A DNA stretch of 64,000 nucleotides from JBHPCZ01 sp042573625 (GCA_042573625.1 JBHPCZ010000004.1:1-64000), one strand, 5' to 3'. Counted from the stretch's first letter, positions 8,481 to 17,887 are shown. Notes: generated by a model not told the origin, from the sequence alone. Made by a program: numbers and translations.

Positions 8481-8516
8481 AGATATATAAGAAATGAAAG
8501 AATTAAGGGGGAAAGA

Positions 8517-9437
8517 ATGAAAAAATTTCGTGGTTTACTGATTATTTCGATCCTATTCAGCTGGGTGCTTATCGGCTCCGGACAATGCATGGCCCAGAGC
8601 GGCGGCCTTAGTTACACCATAGCGGTATCCAAATTCGAAAACCGCTCTAACTGGCGGGGCCAATGGAACCTGGGGGATGCCTGGGGAGCTGTTCTGACCG
8701 ACAGTCTGAATCAAACGGGTCGCTTTATCGTATTGGGTGAGACAGATATGCGAAGTGCAGCGATGGAGGAGCAGGATTTTGCCGCCAGCGGAAGGGCGGC
8801 TGGCGGGGGGAAAACAGTGGTCACCGGGCATATGACTCCGGCGCAGTTGCTGATAAAGGGAGAAATAACACATTTTGCAGATGAAACCAGCGGCGGCGGA
8901 GCCGGCGTCGGTTTTCAAGGGTTCAGGCTTGGGGGGAGTGCTAGCTTTTCTGAAATCAACACGGTTATGTATATTATAGATTCAAGTACCGGTCAGGTTC
9001 TGGCATCGAAAAAGTGTTACGGCAAAGTTTCCAAGAAAGGGCTTACCATTGGTGCTACCAAAGGGGGGTTTACAGGTGATGTCGGAGGCTTCAAGAAAAC
9101 CAATGCAGGAAAAGCCGTTGAAAAAGCCGTGGATGAAGGTGTGGCTTTTCTGACCGGCATGCTGGAAGAGATTCCCTGGAGCGGAACGGTTATTCTCAAA
9201 AAAGAAGATTCGGTCTTTATCAACAGGGGAACAAGAGAGGGTGTTTCTTTGGGTCAGATTTTTAATGTCGGAAAGTCGGAAGTTTTAAGGGACCCCGGAA
9301 CCGGTGAGGTTCTGGACCAAAGCTTTGAAAAGGCGGGGAGTATCCAGGTCATAAACGTAAAAGAAAAGATTTCGATCTGTAAAATCACTCAAGGCGGCGG
9401 CATCGCAAAAGGAATGACAGTGGTTCCAGCGAAATAG
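8517..9437 (+). CDS. CsgG/HfaB-like outer-membrane assembly protein
   Basis: This 306-residue secreted protein has a signal peptide ending near QCMAQS. The start is the ATG at 8517, which has a GGGGGAAAG site; upstream in-frame ATGs lack one. The N-terminal mature domain follows the CsgG pattern: AVSKFENRSNWRG, then GAVLTDSLNQTGRFIVLGETD and, after a glycine-rich stretch, LLIKGEITHFAD and SFSEINTVMYIIDSSTGQVL. CsgG forms an outer-membrane secretion pore for curli. The C-terminal part (ILKKEDSVFINRGTREGVSLGQIF) resembles the small FlgT C-domain barrel. No lipobox cysteine is at the cleavage site, so it may be periplasmic. It heads an operon with FlgT-, FlgP- and cyclase genes. Confidence 0.75.
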   Translation: MKKFRGLLIISILFSWVLIGSGQCMAQSGGLSYTIAVSKFENRSNWRGQWNLGDAWGAVLTDSLNQTGRFIVLGETDMRSAAMEEQDFAASGRAAGGGKTVVTGHMTPAQLLIKGEITHFADETSGGGAGVGFQGFRLGGSASFSEINTVMYIIDSSTGQVLASKKCYGKVSKKGLTIGATKGGFTGDVGGFKKTNAGKAVEKAVDEGVAFLTGMLEEIPWSGTVILKKEDSVFINRGTREGVSLGQIFNVGKSEVLRDPGTGEVLDQSFEKAGSIQVINVKEKISICKITQGGGIAKGMTVVPAK

Positions 9438-9485
9438 ATGCCTTCTCAACCCAAATCGATTTCGTTCCGAAAGAGGGGTTTTTCC

Positions 9486-10622
9486 GTGAAAAAAAGATGT
9501 CAGTTTATTTTCGTTTCATTGGTTTTTATCTTTCCGCTTTTTTGCTTTTCCCTCTTTGCTCAGGAAGGGGCAAAAGAGGTTGTCGCCACTGGTGTGGCGG
9601 ACGGCAGTTCTTCTCGGGCAAGAGACGAAGCGCTTAACGATGCCCTTCGAAGGGCTGTGGAGCAGGGTGTAGGAACTTTTGTCACCACTGAATTATCGGT
9701 TGAGCAGCAGCGGTTGGTGGAAGAAAGAATCTACACGGAAAGCCGGGGATATATCCAAAGCTATAGCATTAAACGCGAAGGGCCGAGTGAAGACATCTAT
9801 GAGGTTGAGATATCAGCCCTGGTGAAGATGGGAAAGCTGGCCGGTGACCTCGAGTCCATCGGACTGCTCATACGAAAAAAGCAAAATCCCCGGGTCATGG
9901 TGGTGATATACAGCGGAGAGATGAACAGCTCGTACCTGGGGGTGGCCCTCGAAGGGAACCGCAATGCGGAAAATCAGATAGAAAAAAGATTGTTAGAAAA
10001 AGGATTTCAACTGGTTGACGCCGGGCAGGTGAGCCGAAAAAAAGAAATGGAAACCCTCCTTATTCAGGGGGATCCGTCAAGGGCCAGCAAAATTGCCAAA
10101 GATTTTGGCGCAGAGGTTCTGGTGGAGGGTCAAGCCCGAAGATCATTTGTCGATGAAAGGCAAGTGTTCGGGAAAGGGATGCGCTTTTTCTCAAATGAAA
10201 TTCGGCTTAAAGCTTTTGAGACGGATACAGGGAAGATCTTATTCTCCGGGTATAGAACCCGCCCGCCTTCCGGCGCGGGTGCCCTGCTTCCGTTGGAGGA
10301 GGCCACTTCCGAATTGATTGAAGAGATGATGTCCGGAATACTCGAACAATGGCGCAAGGATGTGTATCAGGCAGGTTCTTTTCAATTAAATATTTCGAAG
10401 ATTTCATTTAGTGAGCTTTCAAGATTTAAAAAGAATCTAAAAACTATTCGCGGAGTGCAAGACATACAGGTCAGGAGTTTTCAGTCCGGGCATGCGATGC
10501 TGGCGGTAAGATACCAGGGCACCCTTGAAGAGCTTGCCAACAAGATAGATGCGATGAAAAGTCCATCCCCTGTGATTACGGGACTGCAATCCAATACCGT
10601 TGAGATTTCGTTTGGAAAATGA
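9486..10622 (+). CDS. FlgT-like envelope protein (operon 1)
   Basis: This 378-residue secreted protein follows the CsgG-like gene with almost no gap. The GTG at 9486 has GAGGGG upstream and starts a proper signal peptide (CQFIFVSLVFIFPLFCFSLFA); an ATG at 9438 abuts the previous stop but would place 16 odd residues before it. The N-terminal domain reads VVATGVADGSSSRARDEALN and DALRRAVEQGVGTFV, the LPP20/FlgT-N pattern. A middle domain (GDPSRASKIAKDFGAEVLVEG) resembles the FlgT/TolB-like fold. The protein is clearly paralogous to the product at 37977-39140, including the C-terminal third. In Vibrio, FlgT forms the flagellar H ring, but no flagellar genes are present here. Confidence 0.72.
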   Translation: MKKRCQFIFVSLVFIFPLFCFSLFAQEGAKEVVATGVADGSSSRARDEALNDALRRAVEQGVGTFVTTELSVEQQRLVEERIYTESRGYIQSYSIKREGPSEDIYEVEISALVKMGKLAGDLESIGLLIRKKQNPRVMVVIYSGEMNSSYLGVALEGNRNAENQIEKRLLEKGFQLVDAGQVSRKKEMETLLIQGDPSRASKIAKDFGAEVLVEGQARRSFVDERQVFGKGMRFFSNEIRLKAFETDTGKILFSGYRTRPPSGAGALLPLEEATSELIEEMMSGILEQWRKDVYQAGSFQLNISKISFSELSRFKKNLKTIRGVQDIQVRSFQSGHAMLAVRYQGTLEELANKIDAMKSPSPVITGLQSNTVEISFGK

Positions 10623-10764
10623 TTTGAATTGAAATATTCCGACTTGAGCCTTGCTCCACTCCGTTCTATGAATGCTTCTATCAGGGCAAAACTTTTCAAT
10701 ACCTGTTGCGGTTGAAAGAAGCCATGTAAAATATCCTTAAGGCGATATCGAATGGATAGAATTT

Positions 10765-11775
10765 GTGATCTCTAAAAAGAATATCAAACGCATCTTTGCT
10801 TTTGTCCTCGCTCTTTTTTTGCTGAACGGCGTTTCGGTTCGAGCAGAGAGCGGGAGATTCCCTTCCTTGATAGAATCTTTTCCCAAAGGAAAAATAGATT
10901 GGGGCGGAGGATTTTTTTACGGGGTGGGGATCGGCTATCCCCATATGAACGATGGTTCCAAGGCAAAGGCGTTGAAGGTGGCGCAGGCAAATGCCTTGAG
11001 CTCTATTCTTCAAGTCGCCTCGAAACTCAGAATAGACGACAAAACTAAACTATCGGATCTGGAAGAAAAAAAAGTTATTATTCAGATTAAAGGCCTGATC
11101 TATTATGAGCCCTACGAGAGAAAGTTCTTTAAATCAGGGACCCATCCTTTTTACCAAGTCACATATCGCGCGCCCATGAAAGGCGTAAAGGGGTTAACAC
11201 GGAAACTCCTGCCGCATTTAAGGTCACGCCCGGTATCATCATCAGAAGATGTTCCAGGAGAGAAAATCATTGATGGCCCGGAGGAATCTTCTCCCTGGCT
11301 CGTATTGGATGCCCGCGAGCTGAAGCATCGGGACGTGATTCAGCCGGCTCTCTTCCCCAAGATCGTAACGGAGGACGGCGAATCTGTTTATGACCTGAAC
11401 ACTCCGGAAGAAGGGGCTTTGGTTAAAAATGGCATGATCAGATACGTGGTCTCAGACAAAAACCAAGACGAATTGGGGTTGTTTCATGGGAATGGGATCC
11501 TCAACGGTTTACGGGCCCTCTTTTCTCCTCGGACAGCTCTGGCAGAAGAGCGGCGTAAGCGGAAAAGACGAGGAAAGTATATTATTAAAAATGTTCGACA
11601 GGCGCAGGGGCTGATGAAAACCAATCTCGTCATCAGCGAAGGTGATGCTAAAGATATCAGAGAAGCGGACGCCTCAAGCCAAATCTTGAAAAAATGCCGG
11701 GTCATGGTCATCGTATCCAGTCCCATTGGCGGTATTGAAGGGCATCTCTTAGAACATCTTGCGCTTTTTCGTTAG
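10765..11775 (+). CDS. FlgP/LPP20-like envelope protein (operon 1)
   Basis: This 336-residue secreted protein has a signal peptide (IFAFVLALFLLNGVSVRAES). Residues 45-150 follow the LPP20-type fold, where a long helix KAKALKVAQANALSSILQ is followed by an elongated strand region. The next domain, SPWLVLDARELKHRDVIQPALFPKIV with EDGESVYDL, has the same layout as the repeated domain in the protein at 39212-40798 (GLVVDAS, ALAPRLLATDG). The C-terminus (VRQAQGLMKTNLVISEGDAKDI) also recurs there. The start is GTG with only a weak ribosome site. It lies between the FlgT-like gene and the CHASE2 cyclase, with a 4-bp gap to the latter. The function is unknown. Confidence 0.65.
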   Translation: MISKKNIKRIFAFVLALFLLNGVSVRAESGRFPSLIESFPKGKIDWGGGFFYGVGIGYPHMNDGSKAKALKVAQANALSSILQVASKLRIDDKTKLSDLEEKKVIIQIKGLIYYEPYERKFFKSGTHPFYQVTYRAPMKGVKGLTRKLLPHLRSRPVSSSEDVPGEKIIDGPEESSPWLVLDARELKHRDVIQPALFPKIVTEDGESVYDLNTPEEGALVKNGMIRYVVSDKNQDELGLFHGNGILNGLRALFSPRTALAEERRKRKRRGKYIIKNVRQAQGLMKTNLVISEGDAKDIREADASSQILKKCRVMVIVSSPIGGIEGHLLEHLALFR

Positions 11776-11779
11776 CTCA

Positions 11780-13891
11780 ATGAATCCACAAAAAAAACTT
11801 TTTCTGAATCATCTCATTCTTTCACTTTTGTTCTCCATCATTTTTATCGTCGTTGTGCTTGTCTCCTATCAACAGCACCTTTTGGAGAAAGCAGATTTTA
11901 TTCTCTATGATCTTCATTTTAAATGGCGCGGACCTCAACCCACATCAGGCAAAATCGTATTGATCCTCATGGACCAGAGAAGCGCATCGGAATTGGAAAG
12001 GAAAAAAGGTGCATGGTCCAGATCGCAGATGGCTGAAGCTCTTGTAAATCTTTGTAAAGCGGATACGGAGATCATCGGGCTTGACCTTGTCTTTTTCGCC
12101 CCCTCACAAAATCAGAAAGAAGATGCAGCCTTGGCGAAAGCCATTGAATCGTGCGGCAATGTTGTTCTATCCAAATTTGTCGCTGTGGAAGGCAGAAGGG
12201 AAGTGACATCCCTTTCCATGTTTCAGGAGGGGATGATCGGCGATGGTTTTATTAATATGTTTCCCGACAGAGACGGAATTTTAAGGAAGGCGCCTTTTTT
12301 TGATATAAAACCGGTGGCGGAAGGCGTGGCAATTTCCCCCAGTTTTTCCTTGGAAGTGGCAAGGGCTTTCCTCAATCTCGATTTTGCCTTGGATTTTACC
12401 TATAAAGCCTATTTTTTACTCGGCGCAGAAGGAGAGAAACAGCTTAGACTTCCATATCCTGACCTGCGGATTCATTTTCGAGGTAGAGAGGATGTTTTTA
12501 AAACGTTATCTTATGTGGATGTCGTGTCGGGTCGTTTTCCTCCCGAAGATGTAAAAGGAAAAATCGTACTGATTGGAAGCAGCCTTACTACGGACAAGGA
12601 TTTTTTTTCTACACCTTATTCTGGATATAAAAGCAGCCGGAGGTCATATGAAGATAAATTCGGCAAAGTGATGGAGGGTGACTCCGGTATTAAAACCGTG
12701 GGTGTCGCCTGCCACGCCCATGCCGTTGAAACTATTCTAAGTGATAGATTTATAAGCAAATGCCCGATGTATTATGTGTTATTCATGATCGTCATTTGCG
12801 GATTTCTGGGTGTGATTTTTTATTTTGAGAAGCCGGGCCCTTTTCCGGGGTTCTTTTTATTGGTGATTTGTGTCGGCGCGATGATAGCCGGTTCCCATGC
12901 TGTTTTTGTTCAAAACCTTCTGTGGGTTGAGATTGCGCCCGGCATCAGTATTCTATCAGTTCAATATGTCAGTGGTATCGCATGGCAGAGAGCTTTTAGT
13001 AAAAAGAAGACAAAACTCGTTGCAAGTCTTTTTGGCAAATACGTTTCTCAGGGGGTAGTCAATGATATTTTAAGAGGTGACATTGGCATCAACCTGGAGG
13101 GCCGTTCACAGGAAGTGACCGTGCTTTTTTCAGACCTTCGGAAATTTACTTCACTCGCTGAAAACCTGACCCCCCGGGAGACAGGCCATCTGCTTAATGC
13201 CTATTTTGACACTATGATTCCCATTGTTTTTGAATATCAGGGAACCCTTGACAAGCTCATGGGGGATGCCATCATGGCATTTTACGGGGCGCCGCGGGAA
13301 CTCAGCGATCACCCACAGAGAGCTGCTGAAACGGCCTTGAAGATGGTTGAAGAGCTGGATAGGTTAAAGTCTGAAAGCGGAGTAAAGGGGATTGAAAAAC
13401 TGAGCCTGGGGATTGGATTGAATACAGGGCAGGTCACCGTCGGGAATCTTGGAAGTCATAAATTCATGGATTATACCGTCATCGGTGATACGGTGAACCT
13501 GGGATCCCGGCTGGAGGGTCTGAACAAAAATTATGGCACCTCAATCATCATCAGCCAGTCCACTGCAGAGCGGCTGGACAGCCGGTTTGTTTTACGCGAA
13601 TTGGACCGGGTAAGGGTAAAGGGAAAAGCGTATGCCGTTACCATCTTTGAACTGTTCGGCGTCAGGGAAGAACTTGATGCGGGTCGCTTCAAGTTTCTGG
13701 AGATTTTTCATTCCGGCCGGCGCCGGTACATAAAAAGGGACTGGAAAGCGGCGGAAGAGACTTTTAATCAGGCGCTGGAACTCTTTCCCGAGGATGGGCC
13801 TACCCGGATCTATTTAGAAAGAATTGAAGATCTTTTGGAGAATCCTCCCGGTTCTGATTGGGATCCTACCGTAGATTTTTTCCTTAAATAA
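11780..13891 (+). CDS. CHASE2-domain adenylate cyclase (class III)
   Basis: This is a 703-residue inner-membrane sensor enzyme. One TM helix is followed by a periplasmic CHASE2 domain (about 45-315), then three short TM helices (about 335-405) and a class III cyclase domain (about 430-640) with a TPR-like tail. The cyclase shows VTVLFSDLRKFTS and KLMGDAIMAFYGAP (the two metal-binding Asp and the base-selecting Lys) and TVIGDTVNLGSRLEG (transition-state Asn and Arg), so it should make cAMP. The ATG at 11780 starts 4 bp after the FlgP-like gene. The stop codon lies within the target duplication of element A copy A2. A signal from the envelope operon to cAMP is the natural reading. Confidence 0.9.
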   Translation: MNPQKKLFLNHLILSLLFSIIFIVVVLVSYQQHLLEKADFILYDLHFKWRGPQPTSGKIVLILMDQRSASELERKKGAWSRSQMAEALVNLCKADTEIIGLDLVFFAPSQNQKEDAALAKAIESCGNVVLSKFVAVEGRREVTSLSMFQEGMIGDGFINMFPDRDGILRKAPFFDIKPVAEGVAISPSFSLEVARAFLNLDFALDFTYKAYFLLGAEGEKQLRLPYPDLRIHFRGREDVFKTLSYVDVVSGRFPPEDVKGKIVLIGSSLTTDKDFFSTPYSGYKSSRRSYEDKFGKVMEGDSGIKTVGVACHAHAVETILSDRFISKCPMYYVLFMIVICGFLGVIFYFEKPGPFPGFFLLVICVGAMIAGSHAVFVQNLLWVEIAPGISILSVQYVSGIAWQRAFSKKKTKLVASLFGKYVSQGVVNDILRGDIGINLEGRSQEVTVLFSDLRKFTSLAENLTPRETGHLLNAYFDTMIPIVFEYQGTLDKLMGDAIMAFYGAPRELSDHPQRAAETALKMVEELDRLKSESGVKGIEKLSLGIGLNTGQVTVGNLGSHKFMDYTVIGDTVNLGSRLEGLNKNYGTSIIISQSTAERLDSRFVLRELDRVRVKGKAYAVTIFELFGVREELDAGRFKFLEIFHSGRRRYIKRDWKAAEETFNQALELFPEDGPTRIYLERIEDLLENPPGSDWDPTVDFFLK

Positions 13892-13892
13892 T

Positions 13893-14172
13893 TGAGCAGT
13901 CGGGGAGTTTTCGCTGTTAAGTCGCTTTATGGATAATCATCTTTCAAACCGTGTGAACTCGTGGTTAAAGGCTCGTAAAAAACAACAGAGGCTTTCATAG
14001 TAAAAACAGTTGGTTCGCTTAACGAATGGAGACCTCTTGCGATGTAAAATGTGCGCAATGTGTCTGTTCTTTCTAACGATCCTTAAACCACTCAAACAGC
14101 ACACGCTTTAAAACCTGATCATCCATTTCGCTAATTTATAAAGCTTTATGATAAAAACTTCCCAACCCCTCA
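13893..14172. repeat. Element A, copy A2 (280-bp palindromic MITE-like element)
   Basis: The two arms of about 100 bp are imperfect reverse complements, so the whole element can fold into one long hairpin. The ends read TGAGCAGTCGGGGAGTTTT and TTCCCAACCCCTCA. A direct AATAAT flanks it on each side (13887-13892 and 14173-14178). The arms match copies A1, A3 and A4, while the centre differs. It has no ORF of note. Confidence 0.88.
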
Positions 14173-14260
14173 AATAATTACCGTTATCTTGACCATCCAA
14201 ATAGAGCCGCACGCAAGCGAAGGGTATCTATTCGATGTCGGATAATTAATGAACTCCTTG

Positions 14261-14602
14261 GTTGTGTCCTAAACCCTCCGCCTGGCGGAGGACCCGGAAA
14301 GGTTCTACCGACCCGGGGTGCTCTGATAAGTGAGGCCCAACTCAACCCGTGTGTTGAATATCGAATATCCAATATTCAATGTCGAATATAGAAGGAAACG
14401 GCCGGTTTGCCTTCGGGTTGGATTTTTTGTGGAATTTGGTGCTGCCATATACCAAAAGTTAGAGAAGAGAACACTTCATCATTGGACATTCCTTGCTGGA
14501 TATTCGGTATCTGTAAATTATCGACTGTTCCAAGGGATAGCGACAAAGCCCTCATCGTGGGGGCTTCCTGATGCCTCCCGCTATGCGGGAGGAGACTCAC
14601 TA
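14261..14602 (+). repeat. Repeat B, copy B1
   Basis: This repeat of about 340 bp has a G+C-rich head (GTCCTAAACCCTCCGCC), a middle of GAATATCGAATATCCAAT-type words and a tail with CCTCCCGCTATGCGGGAGGA. Copies lie at 29580-29895, 45763-46094 (inverted) and 61513-61650 (truncated). It has no terminal inverted repeats and no clear ORF. The MFS start codon lies 3 bp after its end. Confidence 0.8.
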
Positions 14603-14604
14603 AT

Positions 14605-15915
14605 GTGTCGGGCTTTATAAAATTGAACAGGCATAACCCTTATACCGTCTTTTTTGGAATATCATCCTTTCAAATCCTCGCCATGTTTCGGCGCGGGTTA
14701 TTCTACAGTTACCTCTCCATCTACCTGCGGCATTTTCTCGGGTTAAGCGTCACGGAAACAACCCTTTTTGCCACCTTGCCCATGGTGATGAACATTATTT
14801 TTCAGACCTTTGTATGGGGAGTGATCTCGGATAAACATCAGTTAAGGCGGACACTGATCATATGCGGTGAAGCACTGGCGGGATTCGGAACGGTTCTCGT
14901 ATGGTATGCCCACACCCTGACGGGAAATCTTATGCTGGCCGGATATGTCATCATCATCGGTCTTTCTGCGGTCGAAATTTTCTGGTCCATGTCGAATGTC
15001 GGTTGGAGTGCGCTGATATCGGACATCTATCGTAAGGAGGATCGAAACACGGTTCAAGGCAGGCTGTCCAGTGTCGGCGGCATTGGTCGAATTGCCGGTG
15101 TCTGGATCGGTGGTTTGCTCTATGATGGATTGGGTCTTCAGTACGAAGGATGGGGCTTTTACGAAGGCGCACTCTTTTATATTGCAGCCGGCGTGATGTT
15201 TATATCCATCGTTCCCATGCTTTTTGTTCCCGAAGGGGGAATCTACCATGAGATAGAAAATGCATCTGTTCAGGAACCCATCCGTTCAGCATCTACTCCA
15301 AGGGTTCTTTTGATCTTTTTGATCGCAATGGTGTTTATCAATTTTGGCCGAAATTCCATCGCGCTCCTTCAGGTACAATACCTGGTTCTCGATTCCGGTT
15401 TCTCGGTGTCGAGCAAGGTGTTAAGCTATATTGTCAATACACAATCGATGGCAATGATTTTAACGGGCCTTGTCGCCGGGTGGGTCGGTCGACGAATCGG
15501 CAATGGGAATTTCCTGTTGCTCGGTACGGCCATGGCAATTGGGTCACTGGTTCTGCTTGCAACCACATCGGATTTAGCGATTATTTATCTCAGCAATATG
15601 TTCAGGGGAGGTTCTGAAGTCATCATTTACGCGTCTTCATATACCATCGCTTCCGTTTTGATTCCTTCGGAAAGACGCGCGAAGCTTTTCGGTGTATTCA
15701 ATGCCACCTATTTTCTCAGTTGGGGGATTCCGGGAACCTTCATTGCAGGGCCGATCACGGACATCCTCATCGCCTATGGCGCTTTGGAAGTATTTGCCTA
15801 TCAAATGGCGTTCATGTCCGCATCGGTCATCACCTTAATCGGTTTTATCATTCTGGGATTTCTGGTATACGCTTTAATTCCAAAATCATCAAAAGAGATC
15901 AGGATATATATTTAG
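14605..15915 (+). CDS. MFS transporter
   Basis: This 436-residue inner-membrane protein has twelve hydrophobic helices in two bundles, with the MFS loop signature after the second helix (WGVISDKHQLRR). Its substrate is unknown; the layout fits exporters of drugs or sugars. The GTG at 14605 lies only 3 bp after repeat B, so the translation start region is supplied by the repeat, and no good ribosome site is visible. A later internal start is possible but would cut into the first helix. There is no close partner gene; the next gene starts about 220 bp on. Confidence 0.85.
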   Translation: MSGFIKLNRHNPYTVFFGISSFQILAMFRRGLFYSYLSIYLRHFLGLSVTETTLFATLPMVMNIIFQTFVWGVISDKHQLRRTLIICGEALAGFGTVLVWYAHTLTGNLMLAGYVIIIGLSAVEIFWSMSNVGWSALISDIYRKEDRNTVQGRLSSVGGIGRIAGVWIGGLLYDGLGLQYEGWGFYEGALFYIAAGVMFISIVPMLFVPEGGIYHEIENASVQEPIRSASTPRVLLIFLIAMVFINFGRNSIALLQVQYLVLDSGFSVSSKVLSYIVNTQSMAMILTGLVAGWVGRRIGNGNFLLLGTAMAIGSLVLLATTSDLAIIYLSNMFRGGSEVIIYASSYTIASVLIPSERRAKLFGVFNATYFLSWGIPGTFIAGPITDILIAYGALEVFAYQMAFMSASVITLIGFIILGFLVYALIPKSSKEIRIYI

Positions 15916-16099
15916 ATGTCGGTGGGCGAAGATGATCTGCCAACAGTCTAAATCGGGATTCATTTGACCTTACACCGGCAAAATATGATATCTGTATATT
16001 GATTGTTGCTATGAATGGTGTGGATATTTGTAAGATATCTGTAATCAGTATAAATAGACTTCAGGTTTTTGTTTTGGCAAGAAATCTGTAATCGAATCT

Positions 16100-16126
16100 C
16101 CCTATCTCTCTTCCCAATAGATAGGG
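16100..16126 (+). promoter_or_regulatory. Dyad or small hairpin upstream of the RHH gene
   Basis: CCCTATCT (16100-16107) and AGATAGGG (16119-16126) form an 8-bp inverted repeat followed by TTTT, 9 bp before the ATG of the ribbon-helix-helix gene. It could be the operator of that regulator or a small terminator. Confidence 0.45.
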
Positions 16127-16134
16127 TTTTAATT

Positions 16135-16380
16135 ATGACAAAAAAACTCTAAAGACGTTCACTTCGGATACCAACAAATCTTGCCGAGAGAGTGAAAGCT
16201 TTCGCTTCAGAGAATAATTACACTGTTGAAGGTGTTGTAATTAAAGCTCTGGATATTTTACTTAGAGAACAAAAAATAGAAGATTTTCTGTTTATGATCC
16301 GCAAAAAAATATTGCTCAATGAAAAGGAAAATTGTCAAATAGCTGGGTTTTTCAATAAACGTTCAAAATTGGAAAAATAA
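16135..16380 (+). pseudogene. Ribbon-helix-helix DNA-binding protein, interrupted at codon 6
   Basis: Read from ATG 16135 the frame gives MTKKL, a TAA stop, then RRSLRIPTNLAERVKAFASE and a second helix starting at TVEGVVIKALDILLREQ, which together form a typical Arc/MetJ-type ribbon-helix-helix domain. The stop at 16150-16152 removes the DNA-binding strand from any product starting at the first good in-frame codon after it, GTG 16192 (62 residues). A single change, for example from AAA, would restore it. Its final TAA overlaps the ATG of the ATP-grasp gene, so the pair was an operon. It is either a recent pseudogene or a sequence error. Confidence 0.65.
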
Positions 16381-17513
16381 TGACCTCAACAAACAAAGCG
16401 AACCAACAGATAGCCACTGAACAGCGGATGATCCAAAAAAAGAATTTCGTAAGAGTAATGAACGACTGGCTGCTTAAAACTTATCTGAGTGCAGACGCAG
16501 TCATTAAAGACCTGATATCACCGGCCGATTTACCGCTAAGACACACCATAAGGGCTTGGAGGCATGGCTTTTTGCGGTTCAACTACCGCATTTACGGCTT
16601 AGTTCAATCGGGCAACCCAGCTGACTACCTTTCGGATAATGACACCCTAAGGCTATCTGGGATCAACGGAAAGTTTGGGGAAGTGGTAAATAACAAATTG
16701 GCATTTCCGTTATTGATGAAACACCACGGGATACCGACTCCTGAAGTCAGAGGTGTGATTCGTAAGGGCCTTTTTTATCCGCTACACCCGGGCAGGACAA
16801 TGGCGCCATCAAAATTTATAGAGGAGTCGTGCAAACCTGAAGAACAGCTCGTTTTAAAACCAATATGGGGGGCCCATGGCATCGGGGTCATCATGGTAAA
16901 AAGGAGTGTGAATGGCTTTAAGCTTAACGGAAAGGATACCCCACTGCACACTTTTAATGATATCCTCAACAAACTCGAGAATTACGTGGTCACTGATTTC
17001 GTGTCTCAGGGAGAATACGGCGCTCGATTATACTCGGATACCACCAATACCATACGTATGGTAACCTTCTGGGATGCAGAGACAAAGAAACCGTTCATCG
17101 CCAAGGTTGTACAGCGTATCGGAACATCTCGATCGTATCCCGTCGACAACTTCAGGGCCGGACGTGGAGGGCTAAGTGCATCCATTGATCCCGACACCGG
17201 CGAACTGGGTTCTGGGGCGATGGTGGACACCAAAGGCCATGTGACCTGGCACTCCCACCATCCGGAGAGCCATGCTCAGATACAAGGTACTATCGTTCCG
17301 TCTTGGGATAAAATTCGAACCAGTATCTTGGAGTATTCTGACAGATTTGCTTTTGCACCTTGCATTGGATGGGATATCGTTCCAACCCACTCGGGCTTCT
17401 CTATTATTGAGGGAAATTCTACACCAGGTATGCCAGTTTTACAAGTTCACGGTCCTATACTCACTGATCCACGAATCAGGCGCTTCTATAAGTATCATCA
17501 TGTCATTACTTGA
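16380..17513 (+). CDS. Sugar-transfer-associated ATP-grasp protein
   Basis: This 377-residue protein is recognisable as the ATP-grasp family linked to exopolysaccharide and sugar-transfer loci. Features are LRLSGINGKFGEVVNNKLAF at the start of the ATP-grasp fold, VLKPIWGAHGIGV as the nucleotide-binding Lys/Gly loop, and a late GWDIVPTHSGFSIIEGNSTPG with the metal-binding Glu and Asn. Such enzymes ligate a carboxylate to an amine or thiol using ATP. The specific substrate is unknown. The ATG overlaps the stop of the upstream ribbon-helix-helix gene. No glycosyltransferases are nearby, which is unusual for the family. It lies in a stretch bracketed by element A copies, so horizontal acquisition is plausible. 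Confidence 0.8.
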   Translation: MTSTNKANQQIATEQRMIQKKNFVRVMNDWLLKTYLSADAVIKDLISPADLPLRHTIRAWRHGFLRFNYRIYGLVQSGNPADYLSDNDTLRLSGINGKFGEVVNNKLAFPLLMKHHGIPTPEVRGVIRKGLFYPLHPGRTMAPSKFIEESCKPEEQLVLKPIWGAHGIGVIMVKRSVNGFKLNGKDTPLHTFNDILNKLENYVVTDFVSQGEYGARLYSDTTNTIRMVTFWDAETKKPFIAKVVQRIGTSRSYPVDNFRAGRGGLSASIDPDTGELGSGAMVDTKGHVTWHSHHPESHAQIQGTIVPSWDKIRTSILEYSDRFAFAPCIGWDIVPTHSGFSIIEGNSTPGMPVLQVHGPILTDPRIRRFYKYHHVIT

Positions 17514-17887
17514 CACGTTATTCGTAGTGTGAATAAGGCCGCCTTTGAAATACTCGGATTTCAAAAGTGACGTGTTGAGTTGAACCTGCAGTTAGAATCT
17601 TTTAACCACTAATTGAAGACTGAGGGGCCACAGCTTCATAAATCGTCCGTAACTTGCCTGGCTTATTAAGTAGAAGACAGCTTCCTTTTATCGTGTGTTT
17701 AGACCATGCAAAGATGGTTTCGATTTTGGTTTCAAATCATCTATTCTCAACTTGTGCTTACTGCAATATATCAAAAGTTTGATACAACTTGCCTGAGGTT
17801 GTGATATCAAATTCTGAAGGTTGAACTGTCAAGTAATGTATTGACCCACCTATCGATTCTGCCAAGTCAAATACAGGTCGGGACAAT
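17514..17887. other. Intergenic stretch without a recognisable gene
   Basis: These 374 bp between convergent genes are A+T-rich. The only structure I see is a weak hairpin, TTTGAAAT (17544-17551) with ATTTCAAA (17558-17565), which may end the ATP-grasp transcript. Confidence 0.5.

Noticed and set aside
8517..13891. Flagellar gene cluster
   Set aside because: Only FlgO/FlgT/FlgP-like proteins are found; no hook, rod, motor or export genes occur in the window.
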